NCBI GenBank assembly: GCA_036502345.1
Contig: DASXYT010000086.1
Coordinates: 1-64,000 of the forward strand
Direction: 5' to 3'
Origin: DATEPR01 sp036502345
GTDB taxonomy: Bacteria > Actinomycetota > Actinomycetes > Mycobacteriales > Pseudonocardiaceae
Length of the DNA: 64,000 nt
In this document: positions 52,220-60,968 of the stretch, piece by piece
How the letters are laid out: every line of letters begins with the position of its first letter
Numbering within the stretch: the first letter of the stretch is position 1
Notes under the pieces: model-generated
Databases searched by the model: none
Told to the model about the DNA's origin: nothing
The model's input: the letters and a program-made list of their open reading frames with translations, nothing else
Made by a program: the position numbers and the translations under genes

Positions 52220-52254
52220 ACACGCGCCTGGATACTGAACAAGTGTCGGCGTAG

Positions 52255-52291
52255 GCCGCCGGGGACACCCGATTCGGGTGTCCCCGGCGGC
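52255..52291 (+). terminator. Terminator after the DUF6131 gene
   Basis: A perfect 16-bp stem (52255-52270 with 52276-52291) closes the loop GATTC, 36 bases past the small membrane protein stop. It is followed by CCTTGTCGTC, without a clear U-run. Confidence 0.75.
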
Positions 52292-52392
52292 CCTTGTCGT
52301 CGCTGGTGGGATACGGGATGAGGCCGAACGGTTCCCCGATTGGCGCTGACGAGTGAATTCGCCATTGGTACCTCCCGGAACCCAGTAGGCGG

Positions 52393-53255
52393 GTGTGGAT
52401 CCTGGGTGGGCGGACGCCGTCGCTCCTGGGACGTGCCTGGGTGGAGCCCACACCCGTTGGCTGCGAAGGATCGTCCGTCCACAACGAGGTTTCCGCACCA
52501 GTGGGTGTAGTCGTGCAGGCCGGCGTGCTGAGCGGTGGGTTGCACGTGCATCCCGCTCGCGCCATGGTGGTGCCCAGACAACTTCCGTTGGCGCCCGGCC
52601 TGTTCGCCGGGCGGGAGTCCGATCTGGTGGCGCGTCCAGTAACCCTCACCGGGTAATTCCTGCCCCAGGCAGGCACCTCGCGGCGTTGTCGTCGGCCCAG
52701 GTCCAACAGAGGGACCCGGACCTCCTCCGCCAGGCGATGCACCCACCTGGAACGGAAATTCCACCGCCATGGTTACTGGACACACCCGGCGGGACCAGTT
52801 GCACGGTGGTGATCACCAGTCGCAGGACGCTGACCGGCCTGATCACCAGACACGGTGCCCACCACCTGCCGCTGGACACGCTGAGCGCCACGGAGGCCAA
52901 TGCCCTGTTGGCGCTGCGGCTGGGCACCGGCCGGGTGGCGAACGAACGGGCCGCCGTCGCGGAGTTGGTCGCGGTGTGCGGCGGACTGCCGTTGGCCCTC
53001 GGCATCGTCGCGGGCCGCGCCCAGGCCCGGCCCCGGGTGCCGCTGGCCGAGTTCGGCGAGATGTTGCGTGGTCTCGGCCACACCTACGAGTTGGCCAGGG
53101 CCGTCGACGATCTCGGCCATCCCTACGCCGCGCTCGGCCGGGACGACAGAGCAAGGGCCGCATGGCAGGAAGCACTGGAGATGTATCGGGCGCAGCAGCG
53201 GGAGGCCGACACCGACCGGGTCCAGCGACAGTTGGCGACGCTGGCCCGGACGTAA
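52393..53255 (+). pseudogene. Remnant of an NB-ARC/TPR (AfsR-like) regulator gene
   Basis: Fragments of one STAND regulator lie in order. The first frame (about 52480-52655) gives SSVHNEVSAPVGVVVQAG then GGLHVHPARAMVVPRQLPLAPGLFAGRES, the linker that precedes NB-ARC in SARP/AfsR-type proteins. The next frame (52790-53100) gives VVITSRRTLTGLI and AVCGGLPLALGIVAGRAQARP, the ARC subdomains. The last 50 residues (AVDDLGHPYAALGRDDRARAAWQEALEMY) are one C-terminal TPR. The P-loop and most of the TPRs are missing, so deletions plus a frameshift have destroyed it. Confidence 0.7.
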
Positions 53256-53264
53256 GGTCGGGGT

Positions 53265-54038
53265 ATGGGCGACTACGAACACATCCTGCTCAAGCAGGAC
53301 GGCGACACGGTCACGATCACCATGAACAGGGCCGCACGCCGCAACTCGCTGTCCGCTGCCCACCTCGGCGAACTGCTCGATGCCTTCACCGCGACGGCGG
53401 GCACGGACGCGCGAGGTGTGGTGCTGGCCGGTGCCGGACCGGTGTTCTGCTCAGGACACGACTTCGCCGACGTGGCCGCCCGTGATCTGGCCGGCACCCG
53501 TGATCTGCTGCGGCTGTGCACCGAACTGATGCACGCCATCGAGTCGGCGCCGCAGGTCGTGATCGCCAGGGTGCACGGGCTGGCCACGGCCGCAGGCTGC
53601 CAGTTGGTCGCGTCGTGCGATCTCGCGGTGGCCGCCGAGTCGGCAGGCTTCGCGCTGCCCGGTGGCAACGGCGGTTGGTTCTGTCACACGCCCGCCGTGC
53701 CGGTGGCCAGGGCCATCGGGCGGAAGCGGCTGATGGAACTCGCGCTGACCGGTGACGTGATCGACGCGGCGACGGCACTGGACTGGGGTCTGGTCAACCG
53801 GGTGGTACCGGACGATGATCTGGACACTGCGGTGACGAAGCTGCTGGCCAGGGCCACCCGAGGCAGCCGAGCGAGCAAAGCGCTTGGCAAGCAGACGCTC
53901 TACGCCCAGCTCGACCGCCCCGAGGCGGACGCATACGCGATCGCCGTCGAGGTCATGGCAGCAGCTTCCCAGACACCGGCCGCCCGGGAGGGGATGGCGG
54001 CGTTCCTGGCCAAGCGCAAGCCGGCGTTCCCGGAGTGA
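53265..54038 (+). CDS. Enoyl-CoA hydratase/isomerase family protein (ECHDC3-like)
   Basis: A 257-residue crotonase-fold protein. The oxyanion-hole segments are FCSGHDFADV and VHGLATAAGCQLVASCDLAVA; the ALTGDVIDAATALDWGLVNRVV block and a C-terminal helix ending AAFLAKRKPAF follow. The catalytic glutamate of canonical hydratases is not obvious in this group, which resembles ECHDC3, so it may not be a beta-oxidation hydratase. It lies 9 bases after the NB-ARC remnant. Confidence 0.88.
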   Translation: MGDYEHILLKQDGDTVTITMNRAARRNSLSAAHLGELLDAFTATAGTDARGVVLAGAGPVFCSGHDFADVAARDLAGTRDLLRLCTELMHAIESAPQVVIARVHGLATAAGCQLVASCDLAVAAESAGFALPGGNGGWFCHTPAVPVARAIGRKRLMELALTGDVIDAATALDWGLVNRVVPDDDLDTAVTKLLARATRGSRASKALGKQTLYAQLDRPEADAYAIAVEVMAAASQTPAAREGMAAFLAKRKPAFPE

Positions 54039-54062
54039 GAACCCCGGCTCGGCGCGTAGCGT

Positions 54063-54509
54063 TCAGCGGCCGGGCAGCCACCTCCACAGGCCGTGGCGGC
54101 GGATCACCATGACGGCCAGCACTGCCAGCACGATCGCGCCCGCGATCTCCACGATGTACGTCGTCTTCAGCAGCGGGGCGCTGGTCGACTCCTTGTAGCC
54201 GAACAGGCTGCCGTAGATGCTGATCAGCAGGGCGAGGAACGTGCCGAGCTCCAGCAGGGCCGACGCCGCCGCTGTGATGCCGAGCATCTTGTAGGGCATC
54301 GCCAGCACCGCGATCGCCGCGATGATGCCGAGTACCGCGTTCACGATGAAGGCCGGCCCGACCGCGGTGAGGTGGTAGCCGGTGACGTACAGGTGATAGT
54401 GGATATAGGCCATGCCCACGAGGAGCGCCGCGCCCGCGATCCGCAGGATCCACGTCACCACGATGTTCGCGCGATCGGTGGACGTCCCCACTGTGTTGCT
54501 CGTAGCCAT
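54063..54509 (-). CDS. Four-helix membrane protein of unknown function
   Basis: A 148-residue protein with about four hydrophobic helices (VVTWILRIAGAALLVGMAYIHYHLY, FIVNAVLGIIAAIAVLAM, ALLELGTFLALLISIYGSLFGY, TTYIVEIAGAIVLAVLAVMVI). HYHLY with two histidines in helix 1 and a GYHLT loop might bind metal or haem, but no family was recognised. GGAGGAG is 7 bases before the ATG. Confidence 0.72.
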   Translation of the reverse strand: MATSNTVGTSTDRANIVVTWILRIAGAALLVGMAYIHYHLYVTGYHLTAVGPAFIVNAVLGIIAAIAVLAMPYKMLGITAAASALLELGTFLALLISIYGSLFGYKESTSAPLLKTTYIVEIAGAIVLAVLAVMVIRRHGLWRWLPGR

Positions 54510-54892
54510 TTCGTCTCCTCCGACGCCGCTTTCATTCAGTTTGTCCGTATCTGGTCGCTGCACAACCGGAAGGCGCCTCCGGATGTGTCAGGACTCTGTC
54601 CAGGGATACGGATCAAGTCGGCCGATGGATCGGATGGCATCGGCCGAGCGGTCGATACGTCCACCAGACGGTCAGCGGAGCCCTATACGTCCTGGTGCGA
54701 AACGTGGACGTCACGTGTGGTGCGCCGTAGCGCGAACGTTTCGGCGTGGGCGACGGCGGCGTGGATCGCATCCCGAAGCGGGGTGACGTCGGCCTCGGCG
54801 ACCTTGCGGACCGGCTCGCTGTTCGTACCGTGTACGCCGTATGTGTAGATTAGGCCCCGCCGCCGCTTCGACAGCCCGCTGCTGGAGGAACC
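54510..54892. other. 383-base divergent gap without a supported gene
   Basis: Lies between the divergent membrane-protein and ABM monooxygenase genes, so it holds both promoters. CGAAACGT (54698-54705) is mirrored by ACGTTTCG (54736-54743) over 30 bases. On the minus strand 54683-54850 reads as an open segment ending RDVHVSHQDV that looks coding in character but has no start codon; it may be the tail of a decayed gene. Confidence 0.35.
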
Positions 54893-55186
54893 ATGTCCGA
54901 GCTTCAGGTCATCGCCACCCACACCATGGCCGCCGGGCAGGAGGACGAAGTACTCGCCCTGCTGCCCCAGCTCATCGCCGCCGTCCGCACGGAGCCGGGC
55001 AACATCTCGTTCGTCGCCTACCGACAGTTGGACGACCCGAGGACCTATGTCCTGCTGGAGCGCTACGCATCTCGTGAGGCGTTCGCGGCGCATCGCGAGA
55101 CGGCCCACTTCAAGGACCTGGTCCTGGGCCAGATCGTGCCGCGCCTGGCCAACCGGGTGATCCAGCAGTTCGACGTCGTCGAGTAG
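54893..55186 (+). CDS. Antibiotic biosynthesis monooxygenase (ABM) domain protein
   Basis: A 97-residue dimeric alpha+beta barrel protein: MSELQVIATHTMAAGQEDEVLALL, the EPGNISFVAYRQLDDPRTYVLLERY strand pair and HRETAHFKDL helix are the ABM consensus. Members are small monooxygenases or isomerases acting on quinols, haem or polyketides without a bound cofactor. CTGGAGGAACC precedes the ATG. Its stop is one base before the convergent ABC gene end. Confidence 0.9.
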   Translation: MSELQVIATHTMAAGQEDEVLALLPQLIAAVRTEPGNISFVAYRQLDDPRTYVLLERYASREAFAAHRETAHFKDLVLGQIVPRLANRVIQQFDVVE

Positions 55187-55187
55187 C

Positions 55188-57674
55188 TCAGGCCAGCGCT
55201 CTGGAGCGCCTGCGGGCCTGGGTGTAGATGGACGCCGCCGCCAGGATCAGCAGGCCCTGGAAGAGGTACTGCCACGTCTGGCCCAGATTCAGGAAAGTCG
55301 TGGCGTTGAGCACCTGCTGGATCAGCGCCGCACCCAGAAACGTGCCGATGAACGAGCCCCGGCCGCCCAGCAGGCTCGCCCCGCCCAACACCACGGCGGT
55401 GATGCTGGACAACGTGTAGCTCACCCCCTGCGTCGGATCGCCGACCCCGATCTGCGCCATCAGCAGCAGCGAGCCAAGGAACGTCAACAGCCCACACGAG
55501 ACATAAGCCAGCACGTGTGTCCGGTTGACCTTCACGCCCAACCGGTAGGCCGACTCCTCGTTCGAGCCGACCGCCCTCAACCCACGGCCCCACGCCGTGA
55601 ACCGGAGCGCCAGTTCCAACCCGACGGCGATGATCACCGCCAGAACGAACGCGAGCGGCACATGGCCCATCGTGGCCGTGATCAGCCCGGTGATCTTGGT
55701 GCTGATGAACCCACCCTGGAACGGCCGGAGCAGCAGCGACACACCTTGTAGTCCGATATAGAGAGTCAAGGTCGCCGCCACAGCGGTGAACCCGCCGTAC
55801 CTGATCAACAACCCGTTGATCAGGCCGGACGCCGCGGCCACCACGATCATGATCACGAACGCCAGTGCCATCAGCAACGGCGACTTGCCTTGGGTGATGA
55901 AGAACGACGCGATCACCACCAGCAACCCGGCGAGTGGCCCGACCGACAGATCGATCCCGCCGGTCATGATGACGATCGTCTGCCCCATGCTGATGAACGC
56001 CAGCGCGGTGAGCAGCGTCAGCACGGACGTCACGTTGAACGGCGCCAGATACCGAGCGTTGTGCGCGAACGTGTACGCACCGAGAGCCACGATGACCAGC
56101 GCCAGGATCACGCTCGGCGCATAATCACCCTTCGCCAGGTCACGCAGCCGGGAAGTCCGCGCACCGGACCGCTGCTGCTCGTCCTTGCGTACCGTGGTCG
56201 CGTTGACCACGGTGCCGGTGATCTTCTCCTCCGTCACGTCGGCACCGGACAGTTCGGCAACCACGTGGCCACGGGAGAAGACCACCACCCGGTCGCAGAT
56301 GCCTTCCAGTTCCTTCGCGTCCGACGACACCATCACCACCGGCACGCCGGTCGACGCGACATCCCGCATGATGCCGTAGATCTCCGACCGGGCGCCGACG
56401 TCGACGCCCTGCGTCGGCTCGTCGGCGAGCAGCATCTTCGGCGCCGCCAGCAGCGCCCTGGCTAGCACCACCTTCTGCTGGTTGCCGCCGGACAGCGACA
56501 TCACGCCGGACTCGATCGACGCCGTCTTCACCGACAGCTTGGCCACCTCGCCGCGTACCGCTGTCCGCTCCCTGTCCCGGCCGACCACACCACCGGTGGC
56601 CAGCGCCGGCAGTGCGCCGACCGCCGCGTTCTCGCGCACCGACATCGTGGTCATCAGGCCTTCACGGTGCCGGTCGGCCGGCATGTACGCGGTCGACCGG
56701 ACCAACTCCCTGCCGTGCAGTCGCGTGCCGTCCAGCGTGACGGCACCGGAGGACCGCCGCAGGCCGGCCAGCGCACGCAGGAACTCGCTCTGGCCGTTGC
56801 CCACGATCCCGGCCAGCCCGACGATCTCGCCCCGTCGGGCTTCCAGACGCGCGTCGTGGAAACCCTGGCCGGACAGGCCTGCCACGCTCAGCACCACGGG
56901 CGCGTCGGCGGAATCCGCGCACTTGTCGGGGAACGTCGACGCCAGCTCGCGCCCGACGATCATCCTGAGCATCTGCTCGTCACTGATGTCGCCGACCGCC
57001 GCGCTGCCCCGGATCCGGCCGTCCCGCAGCACCGTGACGTCGTCCGCGATCTCGCGCACCTCGGCCAGCCGGTGGGTGATGTAGACGACGGCGGTGCCGC
57101 CGGCCGCCGCCTGCCGGACCTGGTCGAACAGGATGTCCGTCTGGTCGGCGCCCAGCGGCGCGGTCGGCTCGTCGAGGATGAGCACCTTCGGTCGCAGCGC
57201 GATCGCCTTCGCGACCTCCAGCAACTGCTTCTGCGCGACGCTGAGCTGATCCACCCTGTCCTGCAGGCGTACGTCGGAACCGACCTGCCGCAACAGGTCC
57301 ACCATCCAACCGCGCCGGCCGTCGCCGGTACGGATGCGATCGGCCGGTACGGCCACCCTGATGTTCTCCGCGACCGTCATGTCCGGCAGCACGGCAGGGT
57401 GCTGGTGCACGATGGCGATGCCAAGCCTGATCGCCAGGTCCGTGGTCAGGGTCGGCACGTGCTCCCCCGCCACCGTGATCCGACCGTGGTCGGGTTGGGT
57501 GGAGCCGGAAGCCACGCCCATCAGCGTGGACTTCCCGGCTCCGTTCTCACCGAGCAGCGCGTGCACCCGACCGGCGTGGACATCCAGGGTCACGTCGACG
57601 AGTGCACGCACCGCCGCGTAGCTCTTGGACACCTCGGCCAGGCCCAACACCGGTACCGCTGGGGTCGAGTCCAC
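55188..57674 (-). CDS. Ribose-type ABC transporter ATPase-permease fusion (RbsA-RbsC)
   Basis: An 828-residue fusion. Residues 1-500 are the two-ATPase RbsA/MglA part: Walker A GENGAGKST, first signature VDQLSVAQKQ, Walker B LILDEPTAPLG; the second half has the usual degenerate P-loop (GIVGNGQS) with LSGGNQQKVVLARAL. Residues 515-828 form an RbsC-like permease with about nine helices and the GLVVIASFF/SLLGGRGSFIGTFLGAALIQ loop. ATG is preceded by AAGGAGCAGC. It works with the SBP at 57688 and a second permease at 58833, so the channel may be heteromeric. Substrate: a sugar or related small molecule. Confidence 0.9.
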   Translation of the reverse strand: MDSTPAVPVLGLAEVSKSYAAVRALVDVTLDVHAGRVHALLGENGAGKSTLMGVASGSTQPDHGRITVAGEHVPTLTTDLAIRLGIAIVHQHPAVLPDMTVAENIRVAVPADRIRTGDGRRGWMVDLLRQVGSDVRLQDRVDQLSVAQKQLLEVAKAIALRPKVLILDEPTAPLGADQTDILFDQVRQAAAGGTAVVYITHRLAEVREIADDVTVLRDGRIRGSAAVGDISDEQMLRMIVGRELASTFPDKCADSADAPVVLSVAGLSGQGFHDARLEARRGEIVGLAGIVGNGQSEFLRALAGLRRSSGAVTLDGTRLHGRELVRSTAYMPADRHREGLMTTMSVRENAAVGALPALATGGVVGRDRERTAVRGEVAKLSVKTASIESGVMSLSGGNQQKVVLARALLAAPKMLLADEPTQGVDVGARSEIYGIMRDVASTGVPVVMVSSDAKELEGICDRVVVFSRGHVVAELSGADVTEEKITGTVVNATTVRKDEQQRSGARTSRLRDLAKGDYAPSVILALVIVALGAYTFAHNARYLAPFNVTSVLTLLTALAFISMGQTIVIMTGGIDLSVGPLAGLLVVIASFFITQGKSPLLMALAFVIMIVVAAASGLINGLLIRYGGFTAVAATLTLYIGLQGVSLLLRPFQGGFISTKITGLITATMGHVPLAFVLAVIIAVGLELALRFTAWGRGLRAVGSNEESAYRLGVKVNRTHVLAYVSCGLLTFLGSLLLMAQIGVGDPTQGVSYTLSSITAVVLGGASLLGGRGSFIGTFLGAALIQQVLNATTFLNLGQTWQYLFQGLLILAAASIYTQARRRSRALA

Positions 57675-57687
57675 TTGCTGCTCCTTA

Positions 57688-58809
57688 CTACTTCAGTGCC
57701 GCGATCTGCTGTGCCTGGCTGAGCGTGCTGGACACGAACGCGTCCGGCGGCAGCGACTTGTCGCAGGTGACCGGGTGCGGCTGGCCGCTGACCGAGTCCT
57801 CGAACGCCGACTGCGGGAACACGGTCGACTTCGGGATCACGCCACCGGACGCCTTCGCCACCGCGAAGTCGACGGCCAGCCGGGACATGGCGTTCTGCGA
57901 CGACACGGTGAACAACTGGAAGCCCTTGCCCGCCGCCTTCTGCGTCTGCCAGTCGCACGCCAACTGGTTGGCGTCCTCGGTGGCGATCGCCGGGACCTGC
58001 CGACCCGCCTGGGCGAACGCGGGGAACGCACTGTCCAGTGCCGCACCGAAGTCGGTGGTGATGGCGTCGATCTTCGGGTACTTGGCCAGTGCCGCGGTGA
58101 CCACCTGCTGGGTCGTCGCAGCGTCCCAGTTGGTGACCTCGTAGGGCGTGGTGCCGACGAACTTGATGTTCGGGTAGTTCTTCAGCACACTCTGCATGCC
58201 CTGGTACTCGGCCAGGCTCTGCGAGTTGGCGGGCGGGCCACCGAGGTTGAGCACGTTGCCCTTGCCGTTGAGGACCTTCACCAGCCAGTTGGCCCACAGC
58301 ACGCCGGCCTGCTTGAAGTCGGTGCTGATGTAGTAGTCGTAGTCCTGGCCCGCCGTCCCACCGGGGCTGACCCGGTAGGGCACCGTGACAACGCCCGCCT
58401 TGAACGCACTGCGCAGCGCCGGTAGCACGGCCTGGCCCGCGTCGGGGAACACCACCATCGCGGTGGTGCCCTTGGCGACCAGGCCCTGGATGTCGGAGAT
58501 CGCCTTCTGTGTGTTGCCCTGTCCGTCGGTGTAGGAGAACGAGGTCACGCTCGGGCACTTGGCGATCTCCGCCTTGGCCTCGCCGACGGTGACCTTGCGC
58601 CAGTTGTTGTCACCGAAGCCGTCGGCCAGGGCGAGCGAGATCTGTTTCGAGCCGCACCAGGACGGCACGTTGGCGTTGGCGGGCTTGCCGGCCGCCGCCT
58701 GTGTGTTGTTGTTGGCCGGACCGCCGGTGTTGATCGAACACGCGCTGATCGCCATGGTGAGCACGCCGAGCGAGGCGAACACCACCCGGCGCACGGTACG
58801 AGAAGACAT
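57688..58809 (-). CDS. Sugar ABC transporter substrate-binding lipoprotein (periplasmic-binding type)
   Basis: A 373-residue lipoprotein with a signal ending AISAC, followed by an Asn/Ala-rich linker. The two-lobed Peripla_BP_4/RbsB fold is visible: LALADGFGDNNWRKVTVGEAKAEIAK, ISDIQGLVAKGTTAMVVFPDAG, DYYISTDFKQAGVLWANWL and KIDAITTDFGAALDSAFPAF. Cysteines in SWCGSK, AKCPSV, LACDW and VTCDK hint at disulfides. It feeds the adjoining permeases. The ligand probably is a sugar or polyol. Confidence 0.92.
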   Translation of the reverse strand: MSSRTVRRVVFASLGVLTMAISACSINTGGPANNNTQAAAGKPANANVPSWCGSKQISLALADGFGDNNWRKVTVGEAKAEIAKCPSVTSFSYTDGQGNTQKAISDIQGLVAKGTTAMVVFPDAGQAVLPALRSAFKAGVVTVPYRVSPGGTAGQDYDYYISTDFKQAGVLWANWLVKVLNGKGNVLNLGGPPANSQSLAEYQGMQSVLKNYPNIKFVGTTPYEVTNWDAATTQQVVTAALAKYPKIDAITTDFGAALDSAFPAFAQAGRQVPAIATEDANQLACDWQTQKAAGKGFQLFTVSSQNAMSRLAVDFAVAKASGGVIPKSTVFPQSAFEDSVSGQPHPVTCDKSLPPDAFVSSTLSQAQQIAALK

Positions 58810-58832
58810 GGAAACCCTTTCTGTACGGACGA

Positions 58833-59906
58833 TCACGTCCTGAGCACGTCGCGCACCGATCCGCGGCGGCGTAGCCAGCCGCGCAGCGCGGTCCAGTTGA
58901 CGGTGTAGACCGCGACGCCGGCAGCGAGTGCGAGCGCCTGGACGATGTTGCTGGCTGCCGGGTTGACCCCGAGGGTCAACACGAACTGGTCGAGTTGGCT
59001 GAGGAACAGCGCGGCCACCGCGCTGGCGACCGGACTGCCCTTGCCGCCGAGCAGTGACGTGCCACCGAGCACCACGGCGGCCACCGAGGGCAGCAACTGC
59101 GAGTCGCCCTGGAACGCGCCGGGTGTGGTGACGATGCCACCGAGCAGGATGCCGGCGGTGCAGTAGAGCAACGACGCCCACACGTAGGCGCCCAGTTGGT
59201 GGCGGCGGACCCGCAGGCCGACCAGGTCCGCCGCCGCCGGGTTGGCCCCGACCGCCTCGAACCGCCGCCCGGCGACGGACCGCTTGATGAGGAACCCGAC
59301 CACCGCGGTGATCACCACCGCGAAGTAGACCGCGTGGGACACACCGAGGAACTGGCCGGTCGCGATGGTGTGCATCGCCGACGTGGTGCTCGTCGGCGAG
59401 CCACCGGAGATACCGAGAACGGCGGCGTAGAGCAGTGCGTTGGTGCCCAGTGTCGTGACGATCGCGGACATGCCGAGCCTGCTGACGAACCAGCCGGTCA
59501 ACAGGCCGGCGGCCAGCGCAGCCGCATAGGCGAGCAGGATGGCGGGCAGCAGCTTCCCGCTGTTCCCGTTGGGATAGTGCGTCACGATGATGACGCTCAG
59601 CGACACGGTGCCCGGCACCGACAGGTCGATACCGCCCTGCTGGATGACCAGGGTCTGGCCGAGCGCGATGATGGCGAGCACCGCGGCGAACGGCAGCATG
59701 CCCTGGATCGAGCTGCGGCTCAGGCTCTCCGGCTGCACGACCAGGCTCACCACGAACAGCGCGACGGTCGCGATGATGATGGTGACCAGGCCCCTGGAGG
59801 CACGACCGGTCCATGCCCGTGCCTCCGGACCGTCCGAACCGGACTGGACGACCGGTGTGGGATCGGAGGTGTCTGGCATGAGGGAACCCTTTGCCGTGTC
59901 GCTCAT
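58833..59906 (-). CDS. Ribose-type ABC transporter permease (RbsC-like)
   Basis: A 357-residue permease with eight to nine helices. Diagnostic RbsC features are GQTLVIQQGGIDLSVPGTVSL, the FEAVGANPAAADLVGLRV loop and VVLGGTSLLGGKGSPVAS. The N terminus is a 35-residue soluble extension. It is the first gene of the transporter group. The operator-bearing gap at 59907-60086 lies just upstream. Having one separate and one fused permease suggests two different permease subunits. Confidence 0.9.
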   Translation of the reverse strand: MSDTAKGSLMPDTSDPTPVVQSGSDGPEARAWTGRASRGLVTIIIATVALFVVSLVVQPESLSRSSIQGMLPFAAVLAIIALGQTLVIQQGGIDLSVPGTVSLSVIIVTHYPNGNSGKLLPAILLAYAAALAAGLLTGWFVSRLGMSAIVTTLGTNALLYAAVLGISGGSPTSTTSAMHTIATGQFLGVSHAVYFAVVITAVVGFLIKRSVAGRRFEAVGANPAAADLVGLRVRRHQLGAYVWASLLYCTAGILLGGIVTTPGAFQGDSQLLPSVAAVVLGGTSLLGGKGSPVASAVAALFLSQLDQFVLTLGVNPAASNIVQALALAAGVAVYTVNWTALRGWLRRRGSVRDVLRT

Positions 59907-60086
59907 CGAATCACTCCTCCGAATGGAATACCCGCCGAAGGTTCACCAATACTGCACAAGACCAGGATGCTCGTCAAGTTGTAGTGAACAGGGTTTCCGT
60001 TGCAGGACAACGGATATCGAGTTGTCGCCGAACAGTCGAACTGTCCGGAACGGACATTCGACAGTGGACCGTGCGATGAGTGACCG
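59907..60086. promoter_or_regulatory. Regulatory gap before the ribose-type importer
   Basis: The 180-base gap has a perfect dyad, TCCGTTG (59996-60002)-cagga-CAACGGA (60008-60014), of a kind bound by IclR- or LacI-type repressors, and a partial GTTGTCG match around 60019. A GTCC-ggaac-GGAC dyad follows near 60043. AGGAGTGATT is the ribosome binding site of the permease gene. Confidence 0.4.
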
Positions 60087-60968
60087 CTATTTCCGCCGCG
60101 TTCTGTGGTGCTCCGCGATCGCTGACATGTCGTGTGCTCCGAAACCCGATGCCGACGCGGCGTCGGACACGCTGCGCACCATCTCCGCTACCGGCACCGG
60201 GCTGTCCCGGCTGGCCGCGAACTCCTCGATCAGGGTCAGGTCCTTGCGCATGAGGTCGACGGTGAACGCCACCGGCTGACCGGCCGGGTCCTCGAACGCG
60301 GCCCGTTTGTAGAGCAGGAACGGCGCGGCGACCGCACTGTCGGCCAAGACTTCCAGTGCGGTGCCTCTTGGCACGCCACCCCGTTCCGCCAACACGATGG
60401 CCTCACTCAGCGAGGCGTTCAGGCTGTGCACCACCGAGTTGACCGCCAGCTTCATGGCCTGGCCGCTGCCGGTGTCACCGACCCGCACCACCGAACCGGC
60501 GAACGCGCGCAACACCGGCTCGACAGCACTGGTGGCATCCTCCGGTCCACCGATCATCACCAGCAGCACACCGGACCGCACGCTGGCCACGCTGCCGGAC
60601 ACCGGAGCGTCCAGGAACGGCACGGTCAGCCGAGCGGCACACGCCAACGCTGCCTGGACGCCGATCGTGGCCATGTCACAGACGATCGTGCCCGGTCGGA
60701 CCGCGCTTGCGACGCCGTCCGGTCCGAACAGGACGTGCTCCAGTGCGGGTCCGTCGGCAAGCATCGTGATCACGACTTCGGCGTCGGTGACCGCGGCCGC
60801 CGGCGTGACCGACCGTGCCGGCGGGTCGGCATCACCCAGTTCGTCGGCGAGACGCCGATAGCCTGCCTCGCCGCGGTTCCACACCGTCACGTCGTGGCCG
60901 GCATGGACCAGCTTGGCCGCCATCGGCGCGCCCATCCGGCCGAGACCCAACACCGCGACCCGGCTCAT
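60087..60968 (-). CDS. NAD(P)-dependent beta-hydroxyacid dehydrogenase
   Basis: A 293-residue 3-hydroxyisobutyrate/6-phosphogluconate-type dehydrogenase. It has Rossmann motif LGLGRMGAPMAAKL, the substrate-binding DAPVSGS, and the catalytic lysine in GSGQAMKLAVN, plus the helical C-terminal domain ending SDAASASGFGAHDMS. WNRG after beta-2 favours NADP. Catalyses oxidation of a beta-hydroxy acid in the locus's pathway. ATG overlaps the stop of the upstream dehydrogenase gene by four bases. Confidence 0.9.
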   Translation of the reverse strand: MSRVAVLGLGRMGAPMAAKLVHAGHDVTVWNRGEAGYRRLADELGDADPPARSVTPAAAVTDAEVVITMLADGPALEHVLFGPDGVASAVRPGTIVCDMATIGVQAALACAARLTVPFLDAPVSGSVASVRSGVLLVMIGGPEDATSAVEPVLRAFAGSVVRVGDTGSGQAMKLAVNSVVHSLNASLSEAIVLAERGGVPRGTALEVLADSAVAAPFLLYKRAAFEDPAGQPVAFTVDLMRKDLTLIEEFAASRDSPVPVAEMVRSVSDAASASGFGAHDMSAIAEHHRTRRK

